Origin: Candidatus Obscuribacterales bacterium
GTDB lineage: Bacteria > Cyanobacteriota > Vampirovibrionia > Obscuribacterales > Obscuribacteraceae
Direction: 5' to 3'
DNA: 64,000 bases
Assembly: GCA_019744775.1 (NCBI GenBank)
Contig: JAIETZ010000002.1
Coordinates: 248,001-312,000, forward strand
In this document: in pieces, positions 16,964 through 26,900 of the stretch
How positions within the stretch are numbered: the first letter of the stretch is position 1
Layout: the number at the start of each line of letters is the position of its first letter
The notes under the pieces: model-generated
The model's input: the letters and a program-made list of their open reading frames with translations, nothing else
Told to the model about the DNA's origin: nothing
Database searches by the model: none
Position numbers and translations under genes: made by a program

Positions 16964-18853
16964 ATGAGCAAATCACGCAACACTTTGTTGATCTCACTGG
17001 TATCGCTTTTGGTGACAACCGGATGCGCGCAACAAAAAAGTGATCATGCATCAAGTTCTGTACAGCCATCTGGACAAGGTCAAAGCAACAGCGCCTTACC
17101 GCTTGTCAATCCACAATCTCCCGGACCGTACAAAACTGTGATGTTTGAAGATGCGGAAATTCGCGAAGGTCGTTTTCCCGTAGGTAAATTTGGTGGCTCC
17201 CTAATAAGACCACTTGTCGGACACGATCCCAAAACCTTTAACCCATGGGTAGCATCTGATGTCGATTCGTCGCAATTAGCCGGTTTAATGTTTTCATCGA
17301 TGCTTGATATGGATGGCTACTCAGGAGCAGTCGTTCCAGGATTGGCCGCCGAGGTCAAGATGGAACCGGATGGTCTCACTTACACAACAAAACTACGCAA
17401 GGGACTTAAATGGTCGGATGGCAAACCGATTACATCCGAAGACGTTGCCTTTACTTGGAACACCATTATTGCTCAAGGGTACGGCAACAGCTCTTTGCGC
17501 GACATAACATCCATCGACGGAAAATCGCCGGTTGTTACCGTTGTTGACGAATTGACCAACAAGTACGTAACACCAAAACCTTTTGCTCCTTTTGAACGAT
17601 TGCTGGGTATGGCAATCGCGCCAAAACATATTTTTGAACCAATTATCAAGGGAAAAGATGGTAGAGCCGCTTTTCAAAGATTCTGGTCGACCAATGTCGA
17701 TCCAAAAACATTGGTCACCAACGGTCCATATGTTTTATCTCGCTACGTACCATCTCAGCGTGTAGAATTTGTCCCCACAAAAAATTACCCAATGGTCAGG
17801 GATGGCAAAAGACTTCCATATATTTCCAAACTAACGTATCTAATTATCCCTGATCCCAACACGACACTACTTAAGTTTCGTGCCAAGGAGCTTGATCTAA
17901 CACATATCCGTCCGCGCGACGTTGTCGATCTCATTCCCAAGCAGAACGAGGAGAATTTCAAGCTCTACAACCTTGGTCCGGATCTGGCAACATCGTTCAT
18001 TATGTTCAACATGAATCGCCGGAATAACCCCAAGACAAACAAGCCTTATGTTCCTACCTACAAGTCTGCCTGGTTCAACGATACAAATTTCCGCCAGGCA
18101 GTTAACCATGCACTCAATCGTCAAAACATGGTGGCTAATTACTTGAAGGGTGTCGGTTTTCCTTTATATACATCTGAATCGTCGGCAAGTTTGTTTTTTA
18201 ACAACAACTTAAAAGGCTTTCCAGTCGACTTGGATTATTCCAAATCATTGCTTGAAAAATCCGGATTCAAAAAACATGATGATGGTTTTCTCTATGATTC
18301 CACCGGTCACAAAGTTGAATTTACCCTGATTGCCGGTTCCGGCAGCAGTTACAACGAAGCAGTTGGCGCGATGATCGCAGACGACCTCAAAAAATTAGGC
18401 ATGAAGGTTAACCTGCAACTGATCAACTTCCATACGCTTGGCGATCGCGTTGAAAGCTCGCTTGACTGGGATGCCTGCATGCTAGGCTTCGGCGGTGGCG
18501 ATCCTCTTGAGCCAAACAATGGCGGCAATGTCTGGAAATCGGACGGTCGTTTACATTTATTTGATTTGCGTAAAGCAGACGAGAAAGGCAAAGTGACCGT
18601 AACCGATGCCCGCCCATGGGAGAAACGCATTGACGAGCTTTATAGCTTGGGCGCCACCACCATGGACAAGGCAAAACGCAAAGAGTATTACCAGGAAGCA
18701 CAAAAGGTCGTTTACGAAGAAGCGCCGTTTATTTATTTGGTTAGCCCGATGAATATAATGGCCGCCCGCAATACTCTAGGCAACTACGATCCAACACCAC
18801 TTACGCAGACAAGCGATGGTTTGCACAACCTTGAGGAAATCTATAAGAAGTGA
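16964..18853 (+). CDS. Peptide/nickel-type ABC transporter substrate-binding lipoprotein 1
   Basis: The 629-residue SBP family 5 (DppA/OppA-type) lipoprotein starts MSKSRNTLLISLVSLLVTTG with lipobox cysteine next. ATG 16964 follows GGAGGG; the frame is open further upstream, but that would hide the signal peptide. Family marks: KTFNPWVASDVDSSQ, LRKGLKWSDGKPITSEDVAF, FRQAVNHALNRQNMV and a late DWDACMLGFGGGDP segment. It should capture oligopeptides or similar solutes at the membrane for the permeases downstream. Its stop overlaps the GTG start of the second binding protein by four bases (GTGA). Confidence 0.92.
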   Translation: MSKSRNTLLISLVSLLVTTGCAQQKSDHASSSVQPSGQGQSNSALPLVNPQSPGPYKTVMFEDAEIREGRFPVGKFGGSLIRPLVGHDPKTFNPWVASDVDSSQLAGLMFSSMLDMDGYSGAVVPGLAAEVKMEPDGLTYTTKLRKGLKWSDGKPITSEDVAFTWNTIIAQGYGNSSLRDITSIDGKSPVVTVVDELTNKYVTPKPFAPFERLLGMAIAPKHIFEPIIKGKDGRAAFQRFWSTNVDPKTLVTNGPYVLSRYVPSQRVEFVPTKNYPMVRDGKRLPYISKLTYLIIPDPNTTLLKFRAKELDLTHIRPRDVVDLIPKQNEENFKLYNLGPDLATSFIMFNMNRRNNPKTNKPYVPTYKSAWFNDTNFRQAVNHALNRQNMVANYLKGVGFPLYTSESSASLFFNNNLKGFPVDLDYSKSLLEKSGFKKHDDGFLYDSTGHKVEFTLIAGSGSSYNEAVGAMIADDLKKLGMKVNLQLINFHTLGDRVESSLDWDACMLGFGGGDPLEPNNGGNVWKSDGRLHLFDLRKADEKGKVTVTDARPWEKRIDELYSLGATTMDKAKRKEYYQEAQKVVYEEAPFIYLVSPMNIMAARNTLGNYDPTPLTQTSDGLHNLEEIYKK

Positions 18854-20751
18854 GAAATATCCTCGCTTTAAGTTGCGCCTCAGCGATGCTTCTAACTGCT
18901 TGCTCAACCGCAGGCAAAAAGGAAGTTTCATCGTCGTCCAGTTCCAAATCTCTGGCATTGGAATCAAAATATCCGGACCCAGGTCCGTTTAAATTGGTCA
19001 CAAATTCAGATGGCGAAGAGCTATGGCAGTCGCGTGGCGAAACGGGAAAACGCGGCGGTACTTTTACAGTATCTACATTCGGTTCCGGACCCAAGACCTT
19101 TAATCCTTGGGCTGCAGCCGATGTAGAAAGTGACGGAATAGGCTATCTCATGTTTGAGCATTTGGTTGACACCGATGCCTGGACAGGAAAGCCTTACGGT
19201 CGACTAGCAAAATCAATCGAGATAAGTCCTGATAAAAAAGACTATGTGATTACCTTACGCAAAGGACTTACTTGGTCCGACGGCAAACCAATAACCGCCG
19301 ATGATGTTGTCTTTACGATGAATACACTAATCGGCAAAGGCTTTGGTAACAGCAGCAGACGAGATGTCCTGTCTGTTTACGGAAAGTTTCCCACAACTAC
19401 CAAAGTAGATGACCTGACAGTCAAGATCCACACCGATGTTCCATTCGTGCCGTTCTTAAATAGCTTGTCCGGTGTACCAATTGGTCCCAAGCACATTGTC
19501 GAGCCAATCACCAAGAAAAACATGAAAGAGTTTCAGTCCTTCTGGGATGTTAACTGTGATCCCAAAACACTAGTTACTAGTGGACGTTTCAAACTACTGC
19601 GTTATGTGCCTGGTCAAAGGGCAGAATTCTTACGCAACGAAAAATATGGCATGGTCGACAAAGAAGGGACAAGACTCCCCTATCTGGATAAATTCGTCTA
19701 TGCGATTGTACCTGATCAAAATACGCAAATATTGAAATTCTACGCAGGCGAACTAGATTTGCTGGATATTCGCTCCGTCAAAGGTCCAGATGCAGCATTG
19801 ATGAAACAGCGTGAGAAAACCGGCAATTTTACAATGCATGGTTTAGGTCCTGATGACGGCACGATGTTCATCATGTTCAATATGAACAGAAGAAAAGATC
19901 CGGAATCAGGAAAATACTATGTCGATCCTATAAAACAAAAATGGTTCAACAATCTCAATTTCCGTCAAGCAGTCAGTCATGCATTGAACCGCCAGCGCAT
20001 AGTTAACAACGTACTGCGCGGAGTAGGACTCCCTCTATATACTGCCGAATCTGAAGCATCACCATTTCTCAATAAAGATCTCAAACAATACCCACAAGAC
20101 TTAGATTTAGCAGCTAATTTGCTCAAACAAGGCGGTTTTGTCAAAAAAGCAGACGGACTTTATGACGCCGATGGACACAAGGTCGAGTTTTCACTTCTAA
20201 CGAATTCAGGCAACATTATTCGCGATGCAGTCTGCATCATAATCATGGACGAATTGAAGAAGCTCGGCATCAAGGTCAACTATCAACCAATTGATTTCAA
20301 TATCCTCATAAGTAAAGCCGACCACTCATTAGACTGGGAAGCCATCGTAATGGGGCTAACAGGTCCACGCATCGAGCCCTACGATGGAGCCAACGTCTGG
20401 AAATCTGATGGTCGCCTACACATGTTTGACCAACGCAAGCCAGACAGCACTGGAAAAGTTATCGTCCCTGATAGAAGAGACTGGGAGGCAAAAATAGATG
20501 AGCTTTTCGATAAGATGGCCACAACATTTGATGAAACCAAAAGACATGAATATTGCAACGAATACCAAGCAATTGTTTACGAACAGCAGCCATTCATATA
20601 TTTGTATACGCCACTACTTTTAACTTCAATCAAAAACTCTGTCGGCAACTACAAGCCACTACCACTGGGAATTAACTACACGCCTCTGGGTTCCATGCAC
20701 AACCTGGAAGAAATATATTTCTATAGCAATCAGCCAAAGGGAGCCAACTAA
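18850..20751 (+). CDS. Peptide/nickel-type ABC transporter substrate-binding lipoprotein 2
   Basis: The 633-residue product is a tandem paralogue of the preceding gene, with the same signal-lipobox arrangement (MRNILALSCASAMLLTAC), KTFNPWAAADVESDG, LRKGLTWSDGKPITADDVVF, FRQAVSHALNRQRIV and DWEAIVMGLTG. The start is GTG at 18850, overlapping the stop of gene 1 as GTGA, so translation is coupled. The first permease starts two bases after its stop. Two binding proteins feeding one permease pair suggest a widened ligand range (inference). Confidence 0.92.
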   Translation: MRNILALSCASAMLLTACSTAGKKEVSSSSSSKSLALESKYPDPGPFKLVTNSDGEELWQSRGETGKRGGTFTVSTFGSGPKTFNPWAAADVESDGIGYLMFEHLVDTDAWTGKPYGRLAKSIEISPDKKDYVITLRKGLTWSDGKPITADDVVFTMNTLIGKGFGNSSRRDVLSVYGKFPTTTKVDDLTVKIHTDVPFVPFLNSLSGVPIGPKHIVEPITKKNMKEFQSFWDVNCDPKTLVTSGRFKLLRYVPGQRAEFLRNEKYGMVDKEGTRLPYLDKFVYAIVPDQNTQILKFYAGELDLLDIRSVKGPDAALMKQREKTGNFTMHGLGPDDGTMFIMFNMNRRKDPESGKYYVDPIKQKWFNNLNFRQAVSHALNRQRIVNNVLRGVGLPLYTAESEASPFLNKDLKQYPQDLDLAANLLKQGGFVKKADGLYDADGHKVEFSLLTNSGNIIRDAVCIIIMDELKKLGIKVNYQPIDFNILISKADHSLDWEAIVMGLTGPRIEPYDGANVWKSDGRLHMFDQRKPDSTGKVIVPDRRDWEAKIDELFDKMATTFDETKRHEYCNEYQAIVYEQQPFIYLYTPLLLTSIKNSVGNYKPLPLGINYTPLGSMHNLEEIYFYSNQPKGAN

Positions 20752-20753
20752 CG

Positions 20754-21722
20754 ATGTCCGTTCCCGTATATATTCTCAAAAGAATTCTGCAAGCGCTACC
20801 ACTTCTTTTCATTATCTCGGTAATGAGTTTCACGATGTTGAAACTAGCTCCAATTGATCCGCTGGCGACACTTCGCGCCAATCCGGCAATTTCGGCAGCT
20901 GCCATTAAAGCTGAAGAAGAAAGACTGGGATTGAACAAGCCTCCAGTTATTCAATATGGAATTTGGTTGAGTAATCTACTGAGAGGCGATCTGGGAGTTT
21001 CCACGTCTGGAAGTTCGGTTTTTGTTCTTCTCATGCAAAGAGCAGGCAACACACTTTTACTTGGCGTGCTAACAATTTTCTTCACCTGGCTGATTGCCGT
21101 TCCACTTGGAGTATGGGCAGCAGTTCACCGAGGGCGATGGCAGGATAAGTTGTGCAGCATGATAAGCACTACAGGCATGTCCATGCCTACATTTCTTATG
21201 GCTCTTTTACTCCTCATGTTTGCGTTAGCAACACGAGTGCTGCCTATTGGTGGCTTAACCAGTCCTGACTTCTTTGAGCGCGACGCGCTAGGACAGGCAC
21301 TGGATATGGCACAGCATTTGATAATCCCTGTGACTGTTTTGACTTTTGTCGGACTAGCCGGCATTCAAAGACAAATGCGCGCTAATTTGCTCGATGTGCT
21401 GCGCGCAGAATATGTGCGCACAGCTCGCGCCAAGGGACTACCGGAAAATTCCGTTATCTATCATCATGCTGTGCGCAATGCCATAAATCCACTTATTACT
21501 TTGCTCGGTTTTGAATTTGCCGCACTGTTAAGCGGAGCAGCGCTAACAGAAACCGTGCTTGCCTACCCAGGACTCGGGCGACTGACGCTTGAGGCTGTGC
21601 TAACCAAAGACATGAATCTCGTTATGGCATCAATAATGCTTGGTGGAGTCATGCTCATTATGGGTAATCTTATCGCCGACATCTTGCTTAAGGTTGTCGA
21701 TCCCCGCATAACACTTCAGTAG
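20754..21722 (+). CDS. ABC transporter permease, DppB/OppB type
   Basis: The 322-residue inner-membrane permease has about six helices. The N-terminus (YILKRILQALPLLFIISVMS), LRGDLGVSTSG and the EAA loop (EYVRTARAKGLPENSVIYHH) are characteristic of DppB/OppB. It forms the channel with the following DppC-like permease. It lies two bases after the second binding protein. No ATPase (DppD/DppF) gene is nearby. Confidence 0.93.
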   Translation: MSVPVYILKRILQALPLLFIISVMSFTMLKLAPIDPLATLRANPAISAAAIKAEEERLGLNKPPVIQYGIWLSNLLRGDLGVSTSGSSVFVLLMQRAGNTLLLGVLTIFFTWLIAVPLGVWAAVHRGRWQDKLCSMISTTGMSMPTFLMALLLLMFALATRVLPIGGLTSPDFFERDALGQALDMAQHLIIPVTVLTFVGLAGIQRQMRANLLDVLRAEYVRTARAKGLPENSVIYHHAVRNAINPLITLLGFEFAALLSGAALTETVLAYPGLGRLTLEAVLTKDMNLVMASIMLGGVMLIMGNLIADILLKVVDPRITLQ

Positions 21723-21731
21723 GTGCACACA

Positions 21732-22850
21732 ATGGAATCGACCTTACTAACAGCAGAAGCACCAACAGCATTGCCGCCAATTCGCAAGACGCCCTGGCAG
21801 CGACTCTGGAAAGACAAAGTTGCTCGGGCAGGACTTATTGTCTTGTGCGTATTGTACTTCTGCGCAGCTTTTGCTGACCCCTTAACACCATATAGCATGT
21901 ATTTCAGTGACGCAGACCTGGCAAATGCGCCACCCACGCCGGTGCACTTTGAAGATTCAAACAACGAACTTACTTGGCCGTACGTTTACCAGGTGGAAAG
22001 AACATTTGATCCGGCAACTTTTCGCCAGACTTATCAAGAAAAAACAGACAAGAAGTTTCCACTGAAACTATTTGTTAAAGGTGAGTCTTACAAAATCTTC
22101 GGCATCATGCCAGGCGATATTCATTTGTTTGGCGTTGAAAGCCCAGCCCAGATTTTTCTTTTGGGTAGCGATATTAATGGTAGAGACAATTTCTCCCGAT
22201 TATTTTTCGGCGCGCAAAAAAGTCTGACAATTGGATTTCTTGGTTTACTTGTAGCTTTTCCTCTCGGTATTCTTTACGGAGGCATTGCTGGCTTTGCCGG
22301 TGGCGTCGTCGACAATGTGATGATGCGCGTTGCCGAAGCGATTATGTCTATTCCTAGTTTTTACTTGTTGATAGGACTGGCGGCAATTCTGCCACCAGGT
22401 ATGTCGAGCTCTGAAAGATTTGCCCTTATCACTGTCATTCTTTCCATGATTGGATGGGCAGGACTGGCAAGAATAATTCGCGGCATGGTTTTGTCTATTC
22501 GCGAAGAGGAATTTGTGCAAGCCGCCTTAGCAAGCGGCATGCCAGAATTTACAACAGTTGTGAAACACGTTTTGCCACAGACTGCAAGTTTTGTAATTGT
22601 CGCTGCCACTCAGGGTGTACCTGGATTTATTCTTTCCGAATCAGGTCTTAGTTTCATCGGACTGGGTATTCAGCAACCCGATGCAAGCTGGGGCAATATG
22701 CTCAAAGCAGCTTTGGATAACGTCAATGATTTGGTCAATCAACCATGGCTTATAGCGCCCGGCATTTTCATATTCATTACTATTCTCTGTTTCAACACAG
22801 TTGGCGATGTACTGCGTGACGTTTTGGATCCAAAGACTCAAGGGACTTAA
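21732..22850 (+). CDS. ABC transporter permease, DppC/OppC type
   Basis: The second permease subunit has an N-terminal helix (RAGLIVLCVLYFCAAFADPL). A long periplasmic insertion follows (about residues 60-140, including FDPATFRQTY). Then come the LLGSDINGRDNFSRLFFGAQ segment, typical of DppC/OppC, and the EAA loop (EEFVQAALASGMPEFTTVV). ATG 21732 is preferred over GTG 21723 because AGGTG lies about nine bases upstream. It ends the four-gene transporter operon. Confidence 0.92.
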   Translation: MESTLLTAEAPTALPPIRKTPWQRLWKDKVARAGLIVLCVLYFCAAFADPLTPYSMYFSDADLANAPPTPVHFEDSNNELTWPYVYQVERTFDPATFRQTYQEKTDKKFPLKLFVKGESYKIFGIMPGDIHLFGVESPAQIFLLGSDINGRDNFSRLFFGAQKSLTIGFLGLLVAFPLGILYGGIAGFAGGVVDNVMMRVAEAIMSIPSFYLLIGLAAILPPGMSSSERFALITVILSMIGWAGLARIIRGMVLSIREEEFVQAALASGMPEFTTVVKHVLPQTASFVIVAATQGVPGFILSESGLSFIGLGIQQPDASWGNMLKAALDNVNDLVNQPWLIAPGIFIFITILCFNTVGDVLRDVLDPKTQGT

Positions 22851-22904
22851 GTTTTTGGCTTCGCATGATCAAGTACAATATGCCATTCTATATAAGGTAA
22901 GTGC

Positions 22905-23096
22905 ATGTCGTTAATAATGCTCGCCATTATTGCAATAGCCGCGCTGGTGGTTACTTTCGTAGCCGTCAAGCAGTATCGCGGTGAGCGCTATCTTTGTGAC
23001 GATTGTCAATTCAACAGCCCGGAAAAATGCCATAAGAAGGAACGTCCGCAAGCTGTTGAATGTTATGCCTATTTGCCAGAAGAAAAAGCTTCGTAG
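22905..23096 (+). CDS. Small membrane protein with cysteine-rich tail
   Basis: The 63-residue product has one N-terminal transmembrane helix (MSLIMLAIIAIAALVVTFVA) and a soluble tail with four cysteines in the order C-D-D-C, then C-H-K-K, then E-C-Y. This could bind zinc or an iron-sulfur centre; the function is unknown. AAGG lies upstream of the ATG. Its last codon and stop (TCG TAG) come from the start of repeat copy 3, so the repeat may have set the present C-terminus. Confidence 0.6.
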   Translation: MSLIMLAIIAIAALVVTFVAVKQYRGERYLCDDCQFNSPEKCHKKERPQAVECYAYLPEEKAS

Positions 23097-23116
23097 GGGC
23101 GCATTGCATGCGCCCG
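23093..23116. repeat. Dispersed palindromic repeat, copy 3
   Basis: Identical to the copies at 5367-5390 and 10227-10250. As in copy 1, TCG TAG at its left edge is the last sense codon and stop of the preceding gene. Confidence 0.85.
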
Positions 23117-23130
23117 TTTAAAGTATCAAC

Positions 23131-23180
23131 AAAAAACCAGGTCCCCTTGCCGGTTCACTCACCGGTCACAAAGGGACCTG
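23131..23180 (-). terminator. Rho-independent terminator (minus strand)
   Basis: The arms CAGGTCCC (23180-23173, minus strand) and GGGACCTG (23145-23138) pair, extended by two A-T pairs past a single bulge. An inner CCGGT/ACCGG stem lies within the loop. The minus strand continues TTTTTTG. It ends a transcript coming from the gap to its right, because no minus-strand gene lies between it and mazE. Confidence 0.7.
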
Positions 23181-23358
23181 CTCCTATATCCTTTTTTCGC
23201 CTTCCATTAAACGATCGTTGCCGCCTTAAACGCTTATCGTTGTGAGACTCAGTCGGGGTCCAACACTTGGTGTGCCCGCTCGTTACGAAGCCATCGTCGG
23301 TCGATCCTATTATCTACATACCCGGCTGCCAAGCACCTAAACCTATCGGACTCTTCTT
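23131..23358 (-). ncRNA. Candidate small RNA ending in an intrinsic terminator
   Basis: No protein-coding frame is convincing between 23117 and 23428, yet the minus strand ends in a strong terminator (next entry). About 185 bases upstream of it a long helix can form: GGTTTA then GTGCTTGG pair with CCAAGTGT then TGGACC, with one bulged G and several G-U pairs, enclosing about 58 bases with further short stems. A TACAAT hexamer (23370-23365, minus strand) could be the -10 of its promoter. The size (about 230 nt) and isolated transcription fit a trans-acting or housekeeping RNA, but I could not match it to 6S, SRP, tmRNA or RNase P. Confidence 0.4.
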
Positions 23359-23381
23359 TGGCAAATTGTAAAGAGATTGTG

Positions 23382-23412
23382 GTAATATAGTAATACAGTA
23401 TTACCATATTAC
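23382..23412. promoter_or_regulatory. 31-bp near-perfect palindrome, probable MazE operator
   Basis: GTAATATAGTAATAC (23382-23396), one central A, then GTATTACCATATTAC (23398-23412): the arms match at 14 of 15 positions. It ends 16 bases before the antitoxin start codon, where AbrB-type antitoxins of mazEF modules normally bind to repress their own operon. It would also overlap the -35 region of the putative minus-strand RNA promoter. Confidence 0.7.
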
Positions 23413-23428
23413 GGAAAACACCCAAGCC

Positions 23429-23653
23429 ATGTACGCTTCCAGACTTACGGAAAAATATCAGGCAACGATTCCAGCGGAAATTCGCAAACGCCTCGGTCTA
23501 AAACGCGGAGATTTAATCGGCTTTTCAGAAGTAAAAGGACAAGTCATCTTGGTCAAAGCGACTCCGTTAGATTTGACCTACGCCAAAGCTGTTGAGACAA
23601 CACTAGCTGAGTGGAATTCAGCAGCTGATGAAAAAGCCTATGGCAACTTATAA
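23429..23653 (+). CDS. mazE: MazE-like antitoxin (AbrB/SpoVT swapped-hairpin fold)
   Basis: The 74-residue protein starts with the AbrB-type DNA-binding barrel (SRLTEKYQATIPAEIRKRLG, GDLIGFSEVKGQVILVKA), followed by a toxin-binding tail (AETTLAEWNSAADEKAYGNL-like). It should neutralise the MazF-like toxin and repress the operon through the palindrome upstream. It overlaps the toxin gene by 14 bases. Confidence 0.88.
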   Translation: MYASRLTEKYQATIPAEIRKRLGLKRGDLIGFSEVKGQVILVKATPLDLTYAKAVETTLAEWNSAADEKAYGNL

Positions 23654-23972
23654 GCAAGCAGACGTAGTGGTGGTGCCTTTTCCCTTTGCCGACCGCAAAG
23701 CGCAAAAGCGCCGTCCGGCGCTCGTAGTATCAAAACCCGCATTCCAGGACAGCCACGGCCACATTATTCTGGCGATGGTGACAAGTGCAGAAAATAGCCC
23801 GTGGCCATCAGACATAACCATCACTGATTTAAAAACATCGGGATTGTCGGCACCTTCGGTTGTGCGCTTGAAACTATTTACTCTTGATGAACGACTAATC
23901 CTATCCAAGTTAGGCATTCTCGGACCTCACGATCAAAAACGTGTTTGGCAAAAACTAACCGAAGTTATCTAG
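23640..23972 (+). CDS. mazF: MazF/PemK-like mRNA interferase toxin
   Basis: The 110-residue protein has the CcdB/MazF barrel: YKQADVVVVPFPFADRKAQK, KRRPALVVSKPAF, ILAMVTSAENSPWPSDI and SVVRLKLFTLDERLI. It is expected to cleave RNA at short sequence motifs. ATG 23640 is preferred because MATYKQ is where homologues begin; ATG 23628 would add four residues. The overlap with the antitoxin gene ensures coupled translation. Confidence 0.9.
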   Translation: MATYKQADVVVVPFPFADRKAQKRRPALVVSKPAFQDSHGHIILAMVTSAENSPWPSDITITDLKTSGLSAPSVVRLKLFTLDERLILSKLGILGPHDQKRVWQKLTEVI

Positions 23973-23998
23973 CGCGTTTTAAAAGCCTTTTCCCAATC

Positions 23999-26900
23999 TT
24001 AACCGCTGTCACTCTTTTGAGTTGCTTTCGTCGATTTTGCTTCCTTATTTACCATGCTCAAAAATAGTTTGACCAATCTTGGGTCCCATTTCTTGCCGGC
24101 GCCTTCTTCTATAGCCTTAACTGCTTCTTCGTGGCTCATAGCTTTGCGCCATGGACGATCGGAGGTCATCGCCACATAAGCATCAACAAGCGATATGACG
24201 CGCGATTCTAATGGGATGGATTCGCGGGCAACACCATTGGGATATCCTGTACCGTCCCAGTTTTCGTGATACGACTCAATAACGGAGGCTACTCTGTGCA
24301 AATGTTTAGCGGGCTCCAAAATCTTGGCCCCAATGACTGGACTTTGTTGCACGATTTTTCTTTCTTCATCAGTAAGTGGCCCCTGCTTCTGCAAAATCTC
24401 TTCGGGCAGAGCAATTTTTCCTACATTGTGAAGAATTGCCGCCAAAGATATAACAGTCGTTTGATCTTTTGACAGATGCAATGCTTGCGCCATCTTGCCG
24501 GCAAATTCCGCCGCACGCGGAGAGCGTTCATTAGTGTAAGCGTCACGCGCTTCAATTATTTTGATAATTGCGCCCAAAATTCCCAATATGCCGTGCTCAG
24601 CAATGAGATTTAAATCAATAGAAGCCATTTCTTGCGCTTTGTGCTTAATTGCTTCCTTTTGAATTTCCAGCGCTTCTTCACCACGTTCCTTTAAGCTGGG
24701 CATCAAGTCATCTGAAACGGAACAGACTCTATTACGTCCTCTGTGTTTGGCTAGATAAAGCGCTTGGTCGGCTAATTCCGTTAGCTGATCTCTGTCTTGC
24801 GCATCATCAGGAAAAGTTGCTACTCCCACGGAAGCTGTAACAATTCCAACGCCTTCTACTTCCTTAGCTCGAATGGCTGCGCATAATCTTTCAGCGGCAA
24901 TTCTGGCAGCATATGTGTCGGTTGCCGGCAATAGAATTACAAATTCTTCTCCACCATAGCGTGCGGCAGTATCGACATCTCTCACATTGCGTTTCAAAAC
25001 ATTGGCAATATGCTTAATTGCTGCGTCACCGAACTGGTGACCCAATGTGTCATTTATCTTCTTCAAATAATCAAGGTCGATGATGATGTAAGAAAACGGT
25101 GTTGGTTGTCGTCCGAAACGATCCATTTCTTTGGAAAACTGCTCTTGAAAATGGCGCCTGTTAAATAAGCCCGTCATAGGATCGGTAATTGCCTGCAATT
25201 CAACTTGTTCAACAAGTTCTTTGTGGGTAATGGCTCCGGCAACCATGTAAGCCAGATCTCCTACCATCTTCATATCTTTGTCCGAATAAGGCACTTGCCT
25301 GAAACTGGATAACATACACAAAGCAGCCTTAAGTGAGCCGCCGTGCACCAAAGGAACAACAGTTGCGGACTTAACTCTTTCAGGAATCAGCGCGCCTTTT
25401 GCGGCAAGCAGTTCTTCAATTTCTTTTGCGCCCAAGAATACAATCTCATCTTTTTTGAGTCTGTCGATGAGACCCATCATCAATAATTCGCCTACATTTG
25501 GCGCTGTCTCGGCTGAAACAGAACCTTCAGGCGGTGCTAATTCACCGGCAAATTTAGATTTGGTGTAGTCTTGCGATTGACCATCAACCAGTGACACTGC
25601 GGAAAGCGACAAACTAAAGTATTCCTGCAGCGCCGCCACCAAGGTCTCAAGAATCTTGTCGACGTCCTTCCAATTCTGTCTTGTTTCCGTAGCCACCCTG
25701 TTGATTAGTGACTCGCGGGCTCTGTCGGCGCGAATTTGCGCAATGGCATTGTCTGCACGAATGAAACTGACTAACTGTGTCGCAATTGTCAAAGCCAGTG
25801 CGGCATCTTGCTCGGCTAATTGTCTCGGGTTAGGCAGTCTTGTCCAAAGACCAAGGACGCCTATAATTTCGCCTTCTGCTAAAAGTGGTATCACAAGAGC
25901 AGAGTCATGTCCAAAATACGGATCAGGCTTGGGATTCACTTCAGCATTGATTATCTTCGGACGCCCCGACTCGTAGACAATTACGAATGGATTATCCTTA
26001 ACGGCAAGATTTACAGGCGAATGCTTCACATCAAGCATTTGCGGCTCAAGGAGACCTTCTTCCGGGTTGTAGAGATAAAGCTGAGCATTCACAAAGCCCA
26101 TGTGATCGGCAACCAGTTTTACCGATTGGGCTAGTGTGTCTTTTTCCTTCTCTTTCTGTCCACCGGATGCTCTAAACAGAGTGGCAATTTCATTAATCAG
26201 TCTCTTCTCTTGAGCGTCAGCGGCAATTTTTGATTGGTCGGATGCTTCTTTCACTACAACCGACAACATTTCCGCCACACTTTGCATAATGGTTGCATCT
26301 TCTTGCGACCAGTAACGCGGCTTGCCACATTGCTGCAATTCAAGGAAGCCCAAGACCACGCTTTGACTGCGCAACTGGGCAACCAATCTTGCTCTCACTT
26401 CACCAAGCTCCAACAGCGACCAGAGAGTTTGCGATAATTTGTGCAACTTTGTATCGGTGCGAATGTCTGTGATGCTTATTACACCAAAACCTGTTTCATC
26501 CGGAAAGCGTGAAATGAATTCACTGGCAATTGCTGATGACTCTTGTGGGTTCAAGTGCGTTCCCACAAAAGGTGTGTTCTCATTTTGTGCGTATTCATTA
26601 GTAACAGCAAGCTCATCGCCGACAATTTGCCAAATCAATCCTCTATCTGCAAGACCAACATGGACCAACTTTTCAATTGCCGCCTGCAGAATTTCTGTTA
26701 AGTCACTTGATTGACGCAACTTGCCAATTATGTCTTTGATGATTTCTTGAGCCGCCAAAGGAACAAGAGACGGTCCTTCCGGTTCGGCAGACACTACATC
26801 CGCCATTGATGGTGATGGCGGCAGAGGCTGTTCGTCTTCGGGCTTCATCAAATTTGCTAATACGCTTTGATCCGGTTCGTGAACTTCAGATGTTCCTAAG

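Noticed and set aside
23131-23358. Assignment of the candidate RNA to SRP, tmRNA, RNase P or 6S
   Set aside because: No GGTCAGG/AGCAGCC (SRP), no tRNA-like ends (tmRNA), no RNase P core motifs; a 6S-like shape is possible but not convincing.
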